The notes beneath the pieces were generated by a model that did no database searches, had not been told where the DNA came from, and saw only the letters and a list, made by a program, of their open reading frames with translations. The translations under genes and the position numbers were made by a program. From Anthostomella pinea (taxonomy: Eukaryota; Ascomycota; Sordariomycetes; Xylariales; Xylariaceae), in contig CAUWAG010000010.1 in assembly GCA_963556695.1 (NCBI GenBank), positions 806,001 through 870,000 on the forward strand: a stretch of 64,000 bases of DNA, read 5' to 3'. Below, in pieces: positions 24,226-35,424 of the stretch (position 1 is its first letter; every line of letters begins with the position of its first letter).

Positions 24226-25125
24226 GTTGGGATAGGAGGTAATACTGCATCTAGCAACGGCGTTTTTGAATTAGCCCACCACGGTGCATCTACTCCAGTT
24301 TGGCCGGTACGACTGCATTGACGCAGATGACGGAGGCCCGGCTCGGTATATTGGTAATATTAATATTGTTAATACTAAAAGAACGCGCTCAAAATGGGAG
24401 AGGGCGACGACTAGCCGTGAATATACTACAAATTATGGTTAATGCGTGACATTCGAGCCGTGCTTCTCAACGCGCATAAAACATTGGACCACCGCTTGTC
24501 ATGCGGAATACAGCATGCCTATGAACGAAACCGCTAGAGGTACGAGAAGCGAGTCACAGGGATTTCCTGAAGCCTATAGGAAGCTCAGCAGGCGTTCTGG
24601 TTTGCGTCCAGATTCGTCGATCAGACGCATACTCCCGGCTGCGAGCCGACGACCTGGCACAACCTGGCATGAAAATCGTATGCCGGGACCGGATGATCAA
24701 GCTGCAAGCCGCGGGTGGACGAAGGTTGCATGATGCAAACATTCCATGGCATGTTCGGTGCAGGTGATATTCTCGCCAGCCGCGTCCGTCTCTCGGCGCA
24801 TAGAGAATTGATGAGCCTCGTGAGGCCTCACGTCACAGCAATAGTCTCTGCCTGGCTTCTCGATATGTTTGTCTATTGTATTCTGTCCGTGAGTCTTGAG
24901 TTCTATGATGGTAGGTAGGAAGGCCCAGTAGGAGTTTGTCAGCCAAATGCCGCAGAGAGTGAAACAAGTCACTTAGGCGTGATCTCAGTCTCCTCCCTCG
25001 TTCAAGCCCGGAGCCCTGAGGCTACCTCCCGCGTACTGTGATGGACGAGCCACCTGAGGGACATGTACGGCACATAGGCCACCTCGTTGATCAGCTATAC
25101 ACATTCTGCTCGAACGTGCGGAAGC
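24226..25125. other. Intergenic between convergent protease and NmrA-like genes
   Basis: 0.9 kb between 3' ends. Contains a TAATATTAATATTGTTAATA patch near 24355; no gene supported. Confidence 0.5.
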
Positions 25126-26096
25126 TCAAGTCTCCGAATCTACGACTTGTTGAACAATAATATCGAGATCCTCATTCTTCAGTCCCAGGAGATCCATCGA
25201 GAACCCATCTCGTGCCTCCCAGTCCCCATCCAAAGCTCCCAGAGCAAACACGAGATGTTCAATGGAGTCGGAATCGCCGGCCTCAGCCTTGGCCTTGTGC
25301 TCGGCGATGAACTCCTCCGCATCGAGGTGCTCGGCATCCCATTTTGAGCCGGTAGCCTTCTCGAGCGCGGCAAGAACGTCGAGCTGTGAGACGCAGAAGC
25401 TCTGCATGAAAAGCATCTTGTTCTTGGTCTGCTCCTCCAGGCGCAGCACCTTGAGCACGGCCTCAGAGATGCGATGCAGCGTCGAGGTCGAGCTCTTCAG
25501 CGTACCGTCGCCGAGGATGTCAGCTGTCTTGTTTTTCAGGTCGAAGTGCAGGAAGTTCGCGCGCAGGCCCCAGTCGAAGAAATGTCCGCTGACGAGGCTC
25601 GTCCATGAGAACTCGGGGTTCGCGGCGGCGAGCTCCTGCAGGCGCTCGCGGACGGCCACCTTGGATTTGAATAGGGGAACCAGCTCGAGGGCCCGCGGGC
25701 TGCTCGAGTCGCAGCTACCAAAATCAGCGGGGATGGCGCGCCGGACGCCCGTTGCGGCCGCGGCGTCGGCGATGCGCAGATGCTGTGAGACGTCCTTGAG
25801 CGGAAAGCACGTTACGACTGCATCCTCGCCCGCGAATGCCGCCTTGAGGCTCTCGAGCGAGAGCTCGTCGTCCACTGCGGCGCAGGTCTTGGAGTCAGGT
25901 ATTACTCTTCCAACACAGAAGTAGGCCCATGCTACTACTCACCGGTCACGACGCGGACGTTGCCCGGGATTGTGGACGACGAGGATTGGCGCTTCACAAC
26001 GGTCACGCGGAAGTCGCCCGCCGCGACGAGGGCCTCGAGGATGGATGCCCCCAGGTTGCCGTTGGCGCCGAGCAGGGCGACATTGTTGATGGCCAT
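25126..26096 (-). CDS. NmrA-like / isoflavone-reductase-like NAD(P)-binding protein
   Basis: Atypical short-chain dehydrogenase-like protein of about 300 residues; either an NADPH-dependent reductase or an NmrA-type redox sensor. Exons 25943-26096 and 25126-25874 with donor GTGAGT and acceptor GCAG, phase 1. The dinucleotide-binding motif is at the extreme N terminus (LLGANGNLGASIL, residues 8-20), followed by the V-V-K-R strand end expected to select NADPH. The segment AIPADFGS matches the conserved (R)FIPSEFG position of the family, and later KSKVAVRERL corresponds to the catalytic-lysine helix. An in-frame TTG lies nine codons upstream, but the ATG gives the usual N terminus. The neighbour on the same strand is the broken acyltransferase gene; there is no wider cluster. 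Confidence 0.85.
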
Positions 26097-26418
26097 GCTG
26101 ATAGGATCCCTGGGTTGCTTCAACGAGAGATGGACACTTCTGACCGCACTTTAGCTTTGTATTGTTGTGTTTGTTCTGGACCGGGGCTGATGATGGTGAG
26201 GGGCCAGTCTTACCAGTCACCGTCCAGGGTCGGCGGCAACCACGTCTCACGTCATTCCGACCCCGGCGATGCCAACGTGGACGTAAGCGCTTATCTTCAC
26301 GCGCAGGGATCCGGGGCAGAGAGTATACGGCAGATCACAGTTTGTTTCTTCTCTTTCCGCGAGAGTGTGTATACATATATTCAGGTAAGTCGACTTGTAA
26401 GAGTGGTTGCAGATCACA
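26097..26418. other. Short intergenic region upstream of the NmrA-like gene
   Basis: 322 bp separating two minus-strand genes; presumably the NmrA-like gene's promoter. Nothing else seen. Confidence 0.5.
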
Positions 26419-27814
26419 CTACCTTGCAACCTCTTCAGCCGCGCATTTCCTCTCGAGCCAGCGTGCAAACTCGGTCGCGGGGACATCTACGCCTCGCCAG
26501 AACATGTCCGACGCCCAGATGACTATGGAAAAATACAAGGTAGTTGAAACCACGAAGCTGATGGTGTAATCCCAGCACCCGTTCAGTAACACCTTCCCAA
26601 CTGTCCGATTCCCGAGTCCATGGACCAGGTAGAGGGCGAAGCTGATGCGCCCGAGGTATCGCGCCGGTCGGGTTATGAAGACTGCCTGGACTGATGGGAG
26701 AAAAGCCGTGGGTCCAACCGTCAGAATCGCGCCGACAGCCAGCCAGTAACGGCGGCGATAGGCTGTGAACGGCCACGTGTGTTGCGACCACATGTAGCCC
26801 GGCGTTTTGGTCGGATGGTTCGCGCGGGTATCCCGACAGGAAGAGACCGAGCATCAAGGTCATGATGAGCATCATGTTGACCAGCCTCCGTCTCGATCCA
26901 CTGGCCGGCTTCTGCAGCAGCACCTCGAGTTCGGGCAGGAGCATGCCGGCGATGAAGAGAGCGACGTCCCAGCGTTTATGAGCAAATGAATGGGCCATGA
27001 GCATGGTCTCGACGGCCAGACGAACGAGCGTCCGCGTCTTGGCCAGCCCTAGGATCATGAGGAAGACGACTATCGATCCGCGGAACTCGACTGCAATCGA
27101 CCACAGCTGTGGATTATAAAAGCCCGAGAAATCCGCCGTCCATTCCCATGGGTTCGACTCCATATCTAGGTACTCAAGATACGCCGTAAAGCTGTGTTCA
27201 AAGGGCTTTCCATCCACCTTTTGAGGCACCATGATGACGCCCACGCAGGCGCAGGCGAAGGCCAGGGTGCTGGACGCGAAGGCTGGGAGGAACAGGCGGA
27301 TGGCGCGACGAAAGGTGAGAGACGTCAGTCCCGAGAACAGCTCGGAATGCTCCCGGCGGTGCATCCTCTGGACAAAACGGTGCGACAGCACGAACCCGGA
27401 TACGACGAAGAATACCGAAACCATGGCCGCTCCCGAGTAGATGACTCTGACGAAGGGGAGCAACAAGACAGACGTGTTGCCCTTGTATCCCCATCCCGAA
27501 TTGACCGAAGGATACGGAATATGACTCCAGTGTAGGATGAAGACGATGAAGGAAGCCACCCCTCGAACGCCGTCGAGGTATTCCGTCGAATACTTCTCCT
27601 TGCGCGGACCACCTTGCCCCGACTCGGGTTTCGGCGTGGTCTTGCGAAGAAAGCTTGGCCTCATGAAGTCAAGGCATCGCGAGGCGGCCCGGCGAGGTGA
27701 AAGGGGCCGCAGCCCGCTTCTCCAAGCCGCCGGTCTCGTCCGCGGCTTCTCTGATGCGACCTGGGGTAGAAGCGAATCATCGTCCTGGGCAAACGAGGAA
27801 CCCGGAGTATACAT
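26419..27814 (-). pseudogene. Acyltransferase-3 family membrane protein, interrupted by a frameshift
   Basis: Integral-membrane O-acyltransferase related to OafA/YrhL. The first frame runs from the ATG at 27812-27814 and carries the family start YLDGVRGVASFIVFILHWSH (the conserved R and H), the ALxFxVSGFVLSHR-like segment and several membrane helices, to about 26822. The rest of the protein (LGRISFALYLVHG and the last helices, stop 26419-26421) lies in the next frame, offset by one base. No donor/acceptor pair can explain the change; the switch falls at CGCGCGG, 26821-26827, so one extra base there (or two missing) breaks the gene. The summed length of about 464 residues is normal for the family. 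Either a recent pseudogene or a base error in the assembly; codon bias on both sides still looks coding. Confidence 0.7.
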
Positions 27815-29517
27815 GGCGACAGCTAGCTGGTGGGCTTAACGATCGGCAACAGGAAAATGTCAAGACATTATAAAGGGACCAGGATATGGAAGTGTCAAAC
27901 TGTGACTTCAAAGAAGACATGAGTGTACGACAGGAACTATGCAGCCGTGGCTCGTGCTCGTCACCTTTGGCCAAGATTGAGACTGAGACGGGCATCGATA
28001 GCAGATGAGCAACTTCATAGAACCCCCTGCCCAGCTTCCTCGATCAGCATATGGTATTTGGGGGGTCGATGCCATGTGCCAGGGTTTAGCACTGGTGAGC
28101 AGGACCAAAGGCCCCTCGAACACAGTGACGAACTAGGGACCCTCACACCTCATCAAACTCCAAAAGTTGTGATAATAAGGCACAACTGGGACTATGGTAC
28201 GCTACTATAGGGGTCATCCATCTGCTGTCCATCTGATATGCCGGGGAAAGCAACGACTGCCGGGTGCGGGTGCAGTAATCCGGCCTGCCGTGTCCTGTCT
28301 GACGCCCCGAGTATGAGAAAGCTCGTAAAGCAGAGACGAGAGGACAAGTCGACGATACGACCTTTCTGCCGTGGACGGGAGAGCGATATCGACAGGGGGT
28401 CTGATACGACGGTCGAGCGGCAGTCGCTCGCTGCTCAGATCACTGCCGCGAACGTCCCAAGCTTGCGAAGCTTCAGCCAGAGTCTCCCCAGCCGTATCGC
28501 TCAGATGACGTCTGGGCAGCTGGGGTGTCAGTTCACAGAATAGTCCGGTTGGTAGGTGCGCCATCTTGGCAGCCTGGGGGCCTGGGAGAGCATGAAAGTG
28601 TGATCGTCATCATAAACTTGGCAACTTCGAGCCTCCAGAACGACGTGTTGGCTTGGTATGCTAGCGCTGAAAATTGTGAAGCATTCATCTTCTCCGGGCT
28701 GTAGCCTGTATGCAGGTTCAAGACTGAAGACTCAGGGGCCATACCCTTTGCCCCTTGGCACCCACTGCACGGCAAACCCGCTTGGGTGAGGGTAACGGGC
28801 TTGTCTTGCAGAGAGCAACCATTCTTGACCCCCTGATACTTTGTAACGTTAATAACGAGTGACCAGGGGATATCCTGAAGGGGATAATGCTCGCGTGCCT
28901 AGATCCCGATGGGGAGAATGCTCGCGTGCCTCGATCTCGCTAGGTCTGTCAACCGCCCACTCTCTCGTCCAGGTCATCGTGAACCGTCGTGGTCATGCTG
29001 GCCGTTCGTTATATATATTTTCTTACTTCTCAGGCACTTTATAGCAAGATAGTGGAAGATCACCCGCCGGCTGAATAAATGCTAGATTATCTAAACCGTC
29101 CTCGCCTTATCGGCGGACCACGCTTGGGCGCTCCAAACAGAAGGTGCTTTCACAGCCCGTGAGGTGCCAGTACGCCTGCATAGGTATGTGAGCACGCGAC
29201 GTTACGCCCATCACAACAACTACTCCTTTCACCACACTCCCTGTCCCGTCTCGGCGCAATGCCGTCTTCTGCTCCGTTGTCTAGACGGGGCATCTCCTGG
29301 GTTGCTTCCGGCTGATGGTTACGGTAGGTGCAAGTCCCCCCCTACAGGATGAAACAACAATATGGATTCCTCCCACCAATGATACTGATGCGGTTTGCTG
29401 ACACCGCGATTACAGATTCACGCCTGACACGAGGATACTAGGTAGGGAGTCTGGAGTCATCTTGACGTCCTTGCTGCGGTCTACGTTTGTCATCCGGCAT
29501 CTCGATACGCATACAAT
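27815..29517. other. Divergent intergenic region with a short tandem duplication
   Basis: 1.7 kb between the acyltransferase and Stealth genes. Around 28881-28945 a 32-bp unit containing AATGCTCGCGTGCCT is present twice in tandem with a few substitutions. No gene supported. Confidence 0.55.
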
Positions 29518-31614
29518 ATGGGTTGGCAGGGCCAAACACTCGCCATCACGAACCCAGGTCCACTCGACTATTCCGTGGCAATGTTGACACCGAGGAGTTT
29601 GCGTCTCTATACCAGGGTTCCCGGATCCCCGGTAGAGCAGCGAACCTATCCTCGTCGTTTACGAAGGGCTATCCTCCTGGCCTTCATCTTGGCAGTTGCA
29701 TGGCTGGCTTGCAAGAAATTGGCGTCGGTCGACCTGACGAGCACAAGTTATGAGTTCATGCGGGCAGCTTCCCCTGACGCAAAGGCGTCTCGATGGGTCG
29801 GCGGGGGCGCCATTGCCTCGTTGGCGTCACAAACCCATCGAGACAGACCCCAAGAAGGGCCCGGTGCGGCTAAGGGAGAGAAGAACACACTCTACCAAGC
29901 CGTGCCCGAGGTGGTCAGGATACCTTTCGAGGAAGCGGTGCAGGACGTGGAGCTCCAGGGCTGGGAGGACGAATGGTTCTCCTCGGGCAACTACAACATA
30001 GAGGACAATGATCCGCTGGCGGAGGCCATGATCGACTTTGTCTACAACTGGGTCAATGGGTCGGACCAGGCCTTCAAGGATATTCGACATGCCTACGAGC
30101 TCGGTTCGCCGCTGAATGACCATGCCAGCCACTGGATCGCTCAGCACAGCATCAACAGATACCGCGACTGGGACGAGTTGAGGTACTCTCTGCGCAGTCT
30201 CGATGCCTACGCCGAGGGGTTCGTCAACAAGATTCAGCTGCTTGTAAACTCTGTCGGGGGTAAGTCGTACCACAGCGATGGGGAGAGCATGCACCCTCAA
30301 CGCCCCTCTTGGCTGAAGGACGACGATAGTACCTCTGAGCACGTCCAAGTACTCGGTCAAGAATCCTTTTTCCGTGATCAAGAGAGGAAGTGCCTTCCGA
30401 CCTTCAACTCCCTTTCCATCGAGTCGCAGATCTACATGATGCCCTCTTCGACCGACCAGCTGGTTGCCTTGTCGGATGACGTGTTTCTCGGCATGACGCA
30501 TGCTGCGTCCGACTTCTACTCCCCGCTGTTCGGTCCGGCCATGGGCTTCAAGTCTGATCACTACAATGTCAAGAGCCTGGGCGGCAAAGACCAGGTGCCG
30601 TCCTTTGGTGAAAAGCCATTCGTCTATTACACATCCTACCTGTTGAACCACCGGTTCGGCCAGCGCAATCGCCATGTGCAAGCCCACATTGGCCACTCGG
30701 TCTCGCGGGCTGTGATGAAAGAGGCCATGGCCTCCTTTCCACAGCCCTCGGCCAAGGGTTCGTGCGAGCGCTTCCGGGGCGAATCCCGTTTTCAGATATA
30801 TCCCTGGTACGCAAGCTTCCACTACAGTATCGAGAGATTTCGAGAAGCTTTGCTCTGGTCCTTGGTCATGTCGCGGTCTGATATCAACTCGGACGGCTAC
30901 CTCGACTGGACGGAACGCCAGCACCTCCTCGATGCCGTCGAGCCAGGATGGCGACAACTGGCCACCAAGGACACCTCCAAGCCCGCGGCCCAGCCCGAGA
31001 ACCGCGACCGGATGTATTATAATCTACCCCAGATACTGAGAGACGCTGGGCTGGGGCCCACCAAGGTCAACCTCAATGTGCTGTGGACCTCGCTTGACGG
31101 CCCCGAGACGATTCGCAATGTGAAGTGCAACGACTTCAGCGTGGATAAGTGCCTGGGGGACTCGTTCGCCTCCTCGTTGTCAGATATGACGTCGCCCAAC
31201 CCAGACTTTGCTACTTCGAATGTCTTCTCGCGGCTTTCCCATCAGCACCCCCAGTGCGGCGACTGTCTCCTCAAGTTCCTCTTGGCTTCGACGCCACGTG
31301 GATTGGAGCCTCTGCTGCCGCCACGCTCCAAGCCCGTCGACTGTGAGATGATCGTCAAGGTGCTGAAGAAGTACCAACACACCATTATCGATACCGACGC
31401 AATGAAGTTCGTCATGATCAAAGACGCCGAGCAGGCCGAGACGGAGCTGCTGGAGAGGACAATCCGGAAAGACAAGGTCTTCGGCCAGTGGTGCCTGAAT
31501 GACGACGTGATGACGGAGAACGCATCGCAAGTAGGAAGGGTGAAGGAGGTTATGGGACAGGTGTTCGAAACGCTGTGGCCAAAGAGGGGAACATGGGAGA
31601 AGGACGACTTGTAG
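29518..31614 (+). CDS. Stealth-family sugar-phosphate transferase (XPT1/GNPTAB-like)
   Basis: Single-exon gene of 698 residues. Stealth proteins transfer sugar-1-phosphate to glycans; fungal relatives include Cryptococcus xylosylphosphotransferase Xpt1, and animals use the family for lysosomal mannose-phosphate tagging. The protein is type II: one membrane helix at about residues 49-68 (AILLAFILAVAWLAC), then the Golgi-lumen part. Conserved region 1 is at about 172-185 (FVYNWVNGSD), region 2 is YRDWDELRYSLRSLDAYA, region 3 covers the FGEKPFVYYTSYLLNHRFGQ and HIGHS segments, and region 4 is near NLPQILRDAGLGP. Between regions 3 and 4 lies a perfect EF-hand loop (residues 455-466, DINSDGYLDWTE), predicted to bind calcium. 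Acceptor identity cannot be told from sequence. Confidence 0.88.
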   Translation: MGWQGQTLAITNPGPLDYSVAMLTPRSLRLYTRVPGSPVEQRTYPRRLRRAILLAFILAVAWLACKKLASVDLTSTSYEFMRAASPDAKASRWVGGGAIASLASQTHRDRPQEGPGAAKGEKNTLYQAVPEVVRIPFEEAVQDVELQGWEDEWFSSGNYNIEDNDPLAEAMIDFVYNWVNGSDQAFKDIRHAYELGSPLNDHASHWIAQHSINRYRDWDELRYSLRSLDAYAEGFVNKIQLLVNSVGGKSYHSDGESMHPQRPSWLKDDDSTSEHVQVLGQESFFRDQERKCLPTFNSLSIESQIYMMPSSTDQLVALSDDVFLGMTHAASDFYSPLFGPAMGFKSDHYNVKSLGGKDQVPSFGEKPFVYYTSYLLNHRFGQRNRHVQAHIGHSVSRAVMKEAMASFPQPSAKGSCERFRGESRFQIYPWYASFHYSIERFREALLWSLVMSRSDINSDGYLDWTERQHLLDAVEPGWRQLATKDTSKPAAQPENRDRMYYNLPQILRDAGLGPTKVNLNVLWTSLDGPETIRNVKCNDFSVDKCLGDSFASSLSDMTSPNPDFATSNVFSRLSHQHPQCGDCLLKFLLASTPRGLEPLLPPRSKPVDCEMIVKVLKKYQHTIIDTDAMKFVMIKDAEQAETELLERTIRKDKVFGQWCLNDDVMTENASQVGRVKEVMGQVFETLWPKRGTWEKDDL

Positions 31615-32098
31615 ATCTCCAGCATGTGTACACTTTATTTCTTTAGATACCACAAACAACAGTATTCACATGCCTGGCCGTGCATGCTCACATGAATGAA
31701 TACTGGCAGTCATCTTGCGTCGAAACCTGGGCATCGTCGACAGGTGCAACACAACAACACAGCTAGAAATGTTGCTGTCCTGGATGCAGGTCAAAAGCAT
31801 TTCCTCTCTCCCGAGATGACAACGATCGTCGATCACGTTGTGCCGAGATACCTGCAACTAACAACATTCCTACATTACCTTCCGCACCCCCGTAATTAGG
31901 AAGGCGACAGGAGCACCACTCTCCCTCTGATGTGAGATCCGTATACAGCCCAAGCAAGACATCTTCGGTCCAAAATCCAGCAAGTCTTGTCGCACCATGG
32001 GACTACATCGCGTGTGCCTTGGAGCATGCCGCATAGGCGACAGCAATAGCTCAGGCTCAACCCCACCTCCGGTCCGTGGTCAACCGTCTTGCTTGATA
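31615..32098. other. Intergenic between convergent genes
   Basis: 484 bp between two 3' ends; no gene or repeat recognised. Confidence 0.5.
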
Positions 32099-34896
32099 TC
32101 AAGCAAGTGTGAACATGTTTGCGGTCCAGCCAAACGCCCTATTGAGCCTTCGACCAAACCTCTTGGCAGTGATGTACGGAAGCTTCGCGACAGGGTGCGG
32201 CTCATGGAATTGGATGCTTCGGTGGGCCTTTTCATCCGTTGGGTGGAAGTTCCAAAAGGACCCGAACAGCTTCCCGTGGGCAAAGCCCATCGACGCCATA
32301 GCAAAGCAAAAATCGGTCCACTGTAAGTTTGGTTGGTAAGTCAGGCCACCTGATCATGTCACGGGATCCATGTCAACAACGTGACTTGTCCACTTACTGG
32401 GATTTCACCGGGCGAAGCTTCTCCGGAGTCGTCGTGGAACAACGTCTTGAAAACCCTCAAGGCTCTGTCTTTGACCTTGAACACTTGTCTGGGAGCATCC
32501 GTCTGCTCCTCTTCAATCATTGAGCCTGCCGCATCGAACGACTGGCTGATTGGTGTACCACGAGTCTTGACCTTGCCGCGACTAGGAAGCAGGATTTCCG
32601 AACGAGCATTGGCGACCGGGGCCGTATGTGGCAGTAGGTAGGCTGGCTCGAAACTCACCTGTGCCGCCAGGCGATCCTTCTTCTTGCTGCACAACGGTTC
32701 AACCCACGACTCAGTTCTCACCAGCCCGTTCTGGGATAGCAAGTCTCCGAGAAGCGGACTCGACTCGACATTCTTCTTCAACGACCTGCGAAGGTCATCC
32801 CAGAGATAGTCAAGCCGTTTCTTGGCCTGCATCTTGATATCCGTGTTTCGTTTGTTGTGGGGCTTGTCAGCTGGATATTGCACTTGGTTCTTGGACGGTT
32901 TCCCAAACGATGATAAGCCATGGCACCAGTGACAGTTCTTGAGGCTGGCCAGGAGTGGGTGACGTTGATACTCGTCTGTCTCGGAAGCAGCCACCTTTTT
33001 GGCGATGAGGCTGTCGTCACATGATTCCGACACTAGATATAATCTCAGCTGCTCGGCGCAATCGGAGAGAAGATAGACATAGGCGAGGTGGCTCAAGGTC
33101 CAAGAAGTGAACTTCTGGCGGGCTTCCGGCTGCTTCTTCAGGAACAGGTCCAGCTCGTCCAAAAACACCTTGCGACCGAGGTCAAGCGATCCAATGGGGA
33201 CCTTTGTGTACAAGACATTGTGTATGAACTGTAGCTTGCTCATGACAGTTCCGGGCTGATATGGCTTTCTATAGTGGAGCGAGAAGTGCTCGGGGTCACT
33301 GCCATCGATACAGCATTGTGTGGAACGCATGATAGGGGAGCTGTAAAAGCCGTCGTAAGTTCGTTGCATAAGCTCTTTCAGGAAACGGTCTGCCACCCGC
33401 AGGATGTTAGTCACCACTTTTGGCTGTGAAGGTATAGGACCGACATAAGTCTGGAACCATGCCTTGCGACGGCAAGACGCTTGAGGACGGCTTACCCAGA
33501 TCCTTGTCCAGCTCAACGAAGGCATCCAATGTGTCGCTCCAGAAACAGTTATCGCAATGATAGGCTGGTTTTTTGGCCACACGAGATCGAAACGCCACGA
33601 TCTGCTGTAGCAGAGTATGCCACATGACGACCGCCTCAAGTGCCTCCCCGATGCTACGATGGATTTCATGGTCCCACATGTGTGCATCACCCTGTAAGAG
33701 TGATGCGTGAGGGTTCCCGGCGAGGTCGAGCACGTTGGCGTTGTTATGCTCTTTGCAGCCAAGAATAGTATGGGCGAAGTAGCCGGGGTCCTCTCGTAGC
33801 GCGAATACGTGATCCTTCGCTGCCGCAAGCCTGGCAGAAACGACAGCTTCGAGACGGTTCAGGTTAAAGTCGGCTGGAAGGCGGTAGGGAGCCTCTTGGA
33901 CGGCAATAGAAAACGCATCAAGGATATCTGCACGACACGTAGCCGAGACCGAGGGAGGCTCCGGGCGCACAGGAAAGTTGGCCGCGATGATATCGTTCTG
34001 GGGGATATCGTGGAGGATAGCGCGGCTACACTGGACTAGAAAGTGGTAAAGCCAATCCTGAATATCCAGGAGCAAGAGGCCGAGCCCTGGAACGACACCC
34101 TCGGCACAAAGCTTGCGATCGCGACATCGCCCTTCATCGTGGAGACAATAGGATAGCTGACCATACTACGAACAGGAGTTAGCCCGGGCACATACACTTT
34201 ACCGGACTTTGTACTATACAACTGTATGGCGATGGGAAAAGATACGAAGCATTGCATGCAAAGCGAAGATGGAACGGGGTTTGCGGGAACGAGCTGCAAG
34301 TCAGACAAGCCAATGCGGCAGGCGTCAAAGTCGGAGTTGACGAAAGCGTCGGGGTAGTTCCGACCACGTGCATTGAGCATCAGGAGCAGCGGCTCAGGCT
34401 TGACAAGGTCCTCGAGGTTGAGGTGTGGCCAGAGGTAGACCTCTCGCCTAGCGGCGTGGCCAGCGCCGCGGACATTGGCCATGATCTCCATGATGGCGTA
34501 CAGGTCGGGTCGATGGCCAGTAGGGATGTCGGGCCAGACGTGGGTCAGCAGGGTCCCTCGCTTGTTGGGCGACTTCTTGAGCCATCGTCGCTGGACGACG
34601 TCCTCGTGGCGCGGGATGACGTCGCGAAGCCAGGACCAGTTCTCGAAGATCCGCTTGGTGTGCTCGAGCGTCTTCTTCTGGACAGCCTGAGGAGACAAGT
34701 AGTTCAGCTTGCCGTCGAAAGAGCCCCCAAGCATTGAGAATATTCCCCTGATACACTCGGGGCCCGGGGGATGACGAGTCGGGTCGGCGGCCATGTCTAG
34801 AAGCGCGTAAAGCTCGACACTGCGGATGCCCATCCGGGCCGAGGCGCATGCCATCTTGGTGGGGGCGATGGCCGGTGTGCCGTGGAGGTCTGGCAT
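32099..34896 (-). CDS. Unrecognised large fungal protein with HicA-like C-terminal domain
   Basis: Four exons on the minus strand (34167-34896, 33496-34086, 32398-33389, 32099-32320) give about 844 residues; introns have GTATGG, GTAAGC and GTAAGT donors and frame-closing acceptors. I do not recognise the main body. It contains two CxxC pairs (HCDNC near residue 421, CHWC near residue 590) that could bind zinc, and no membrane helix. The last exon, residues about 772-844, has the spacing of the HicA double-stranded-RNA-binding-like fold: a helix with W-x-D-F-x-x-A-M then G-F, a G-S turn, a short strand, the F-H-E-P-H-P segment and a final helix ending L-x-R-x-F-G-W. The histidine that follows G-S in active bacterial HicA is replaced by an aromatic residue, so ribonuclease activity is not implied. 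The similarity is a pattern match by eye. Confidence 0.7.
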
Positions 34897-35424
34897 GGTG
34901 GTTTGGTGCCTTTCGTGTCAGAAGGAAAGGGGTAGAGGTTGAGATGCTCAGGGGTTTCAACACAATAACGCCACGGCCATCAGTTGTAGTGTCGAGTTGG
35001 CCATGGGGCGACGGAGTATGGAGGGAATGTGGAGGGAGTGTGTGGGGACTGAGACGTCAGTCGTCTAGAGGTAGGCACCACCTACATCTAGTGCCTGATG
35101 CCTGATGCTGTCGTTTGTGTTTCTGGCAGGAAAGGACGGCCAACCAACAATTCAACAGCCCAGGGAAGTGCGTTGGTGCTGCATGTACCGTACGTCCGGG
35201 CACCTGCCAATAGTGGATGTGTACATGTACCCCCTACCCCTATACATGGCACCCCCGATGTACATGTATGCCGGTGCGGCTTGATAACCTGCCTACATGC
35301 GGGTGGCAATACATGTGGTATAATACTTCAACGTTGTCTATTACCACGCAATTACTTCCATGCCGACCAAGGTGCCTCTGTGCCTCCTATACACCATCAC
35401 CCGTATCCCCATTGGCGCGGCTGG
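34897..35424. other. Intergenic with GTACATGTAC words
   Basis: 528 bp between two minus-strand genes. GTACATGTAC/ACATGTA words recur around 35218-35275. No gene seen. Confidence 0.5.

Noticed and set aside
20428..27814. Nudix, protease, NmrA-like and acyltransferase genes as a secondary-metabolite cluster
   Set aside because: No synthase, terpene cyclase, P450 or cluster regulator; gene spacing and orientation are ordinary.
29827..30957. 376-codon open frame antisense to the Stealth gene
   Set aside because: Complementary shadow of a GC-rich coding exon; no family features, while the plus strand has clear conserved regions.
32640..32660. Extra intron starting at a GTGAGT in exon 3 of the HicA-like-tailed gene
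   Set aside because: No acceptor downstream keeps the frame, and the unspliced frame is open to the next good donor.
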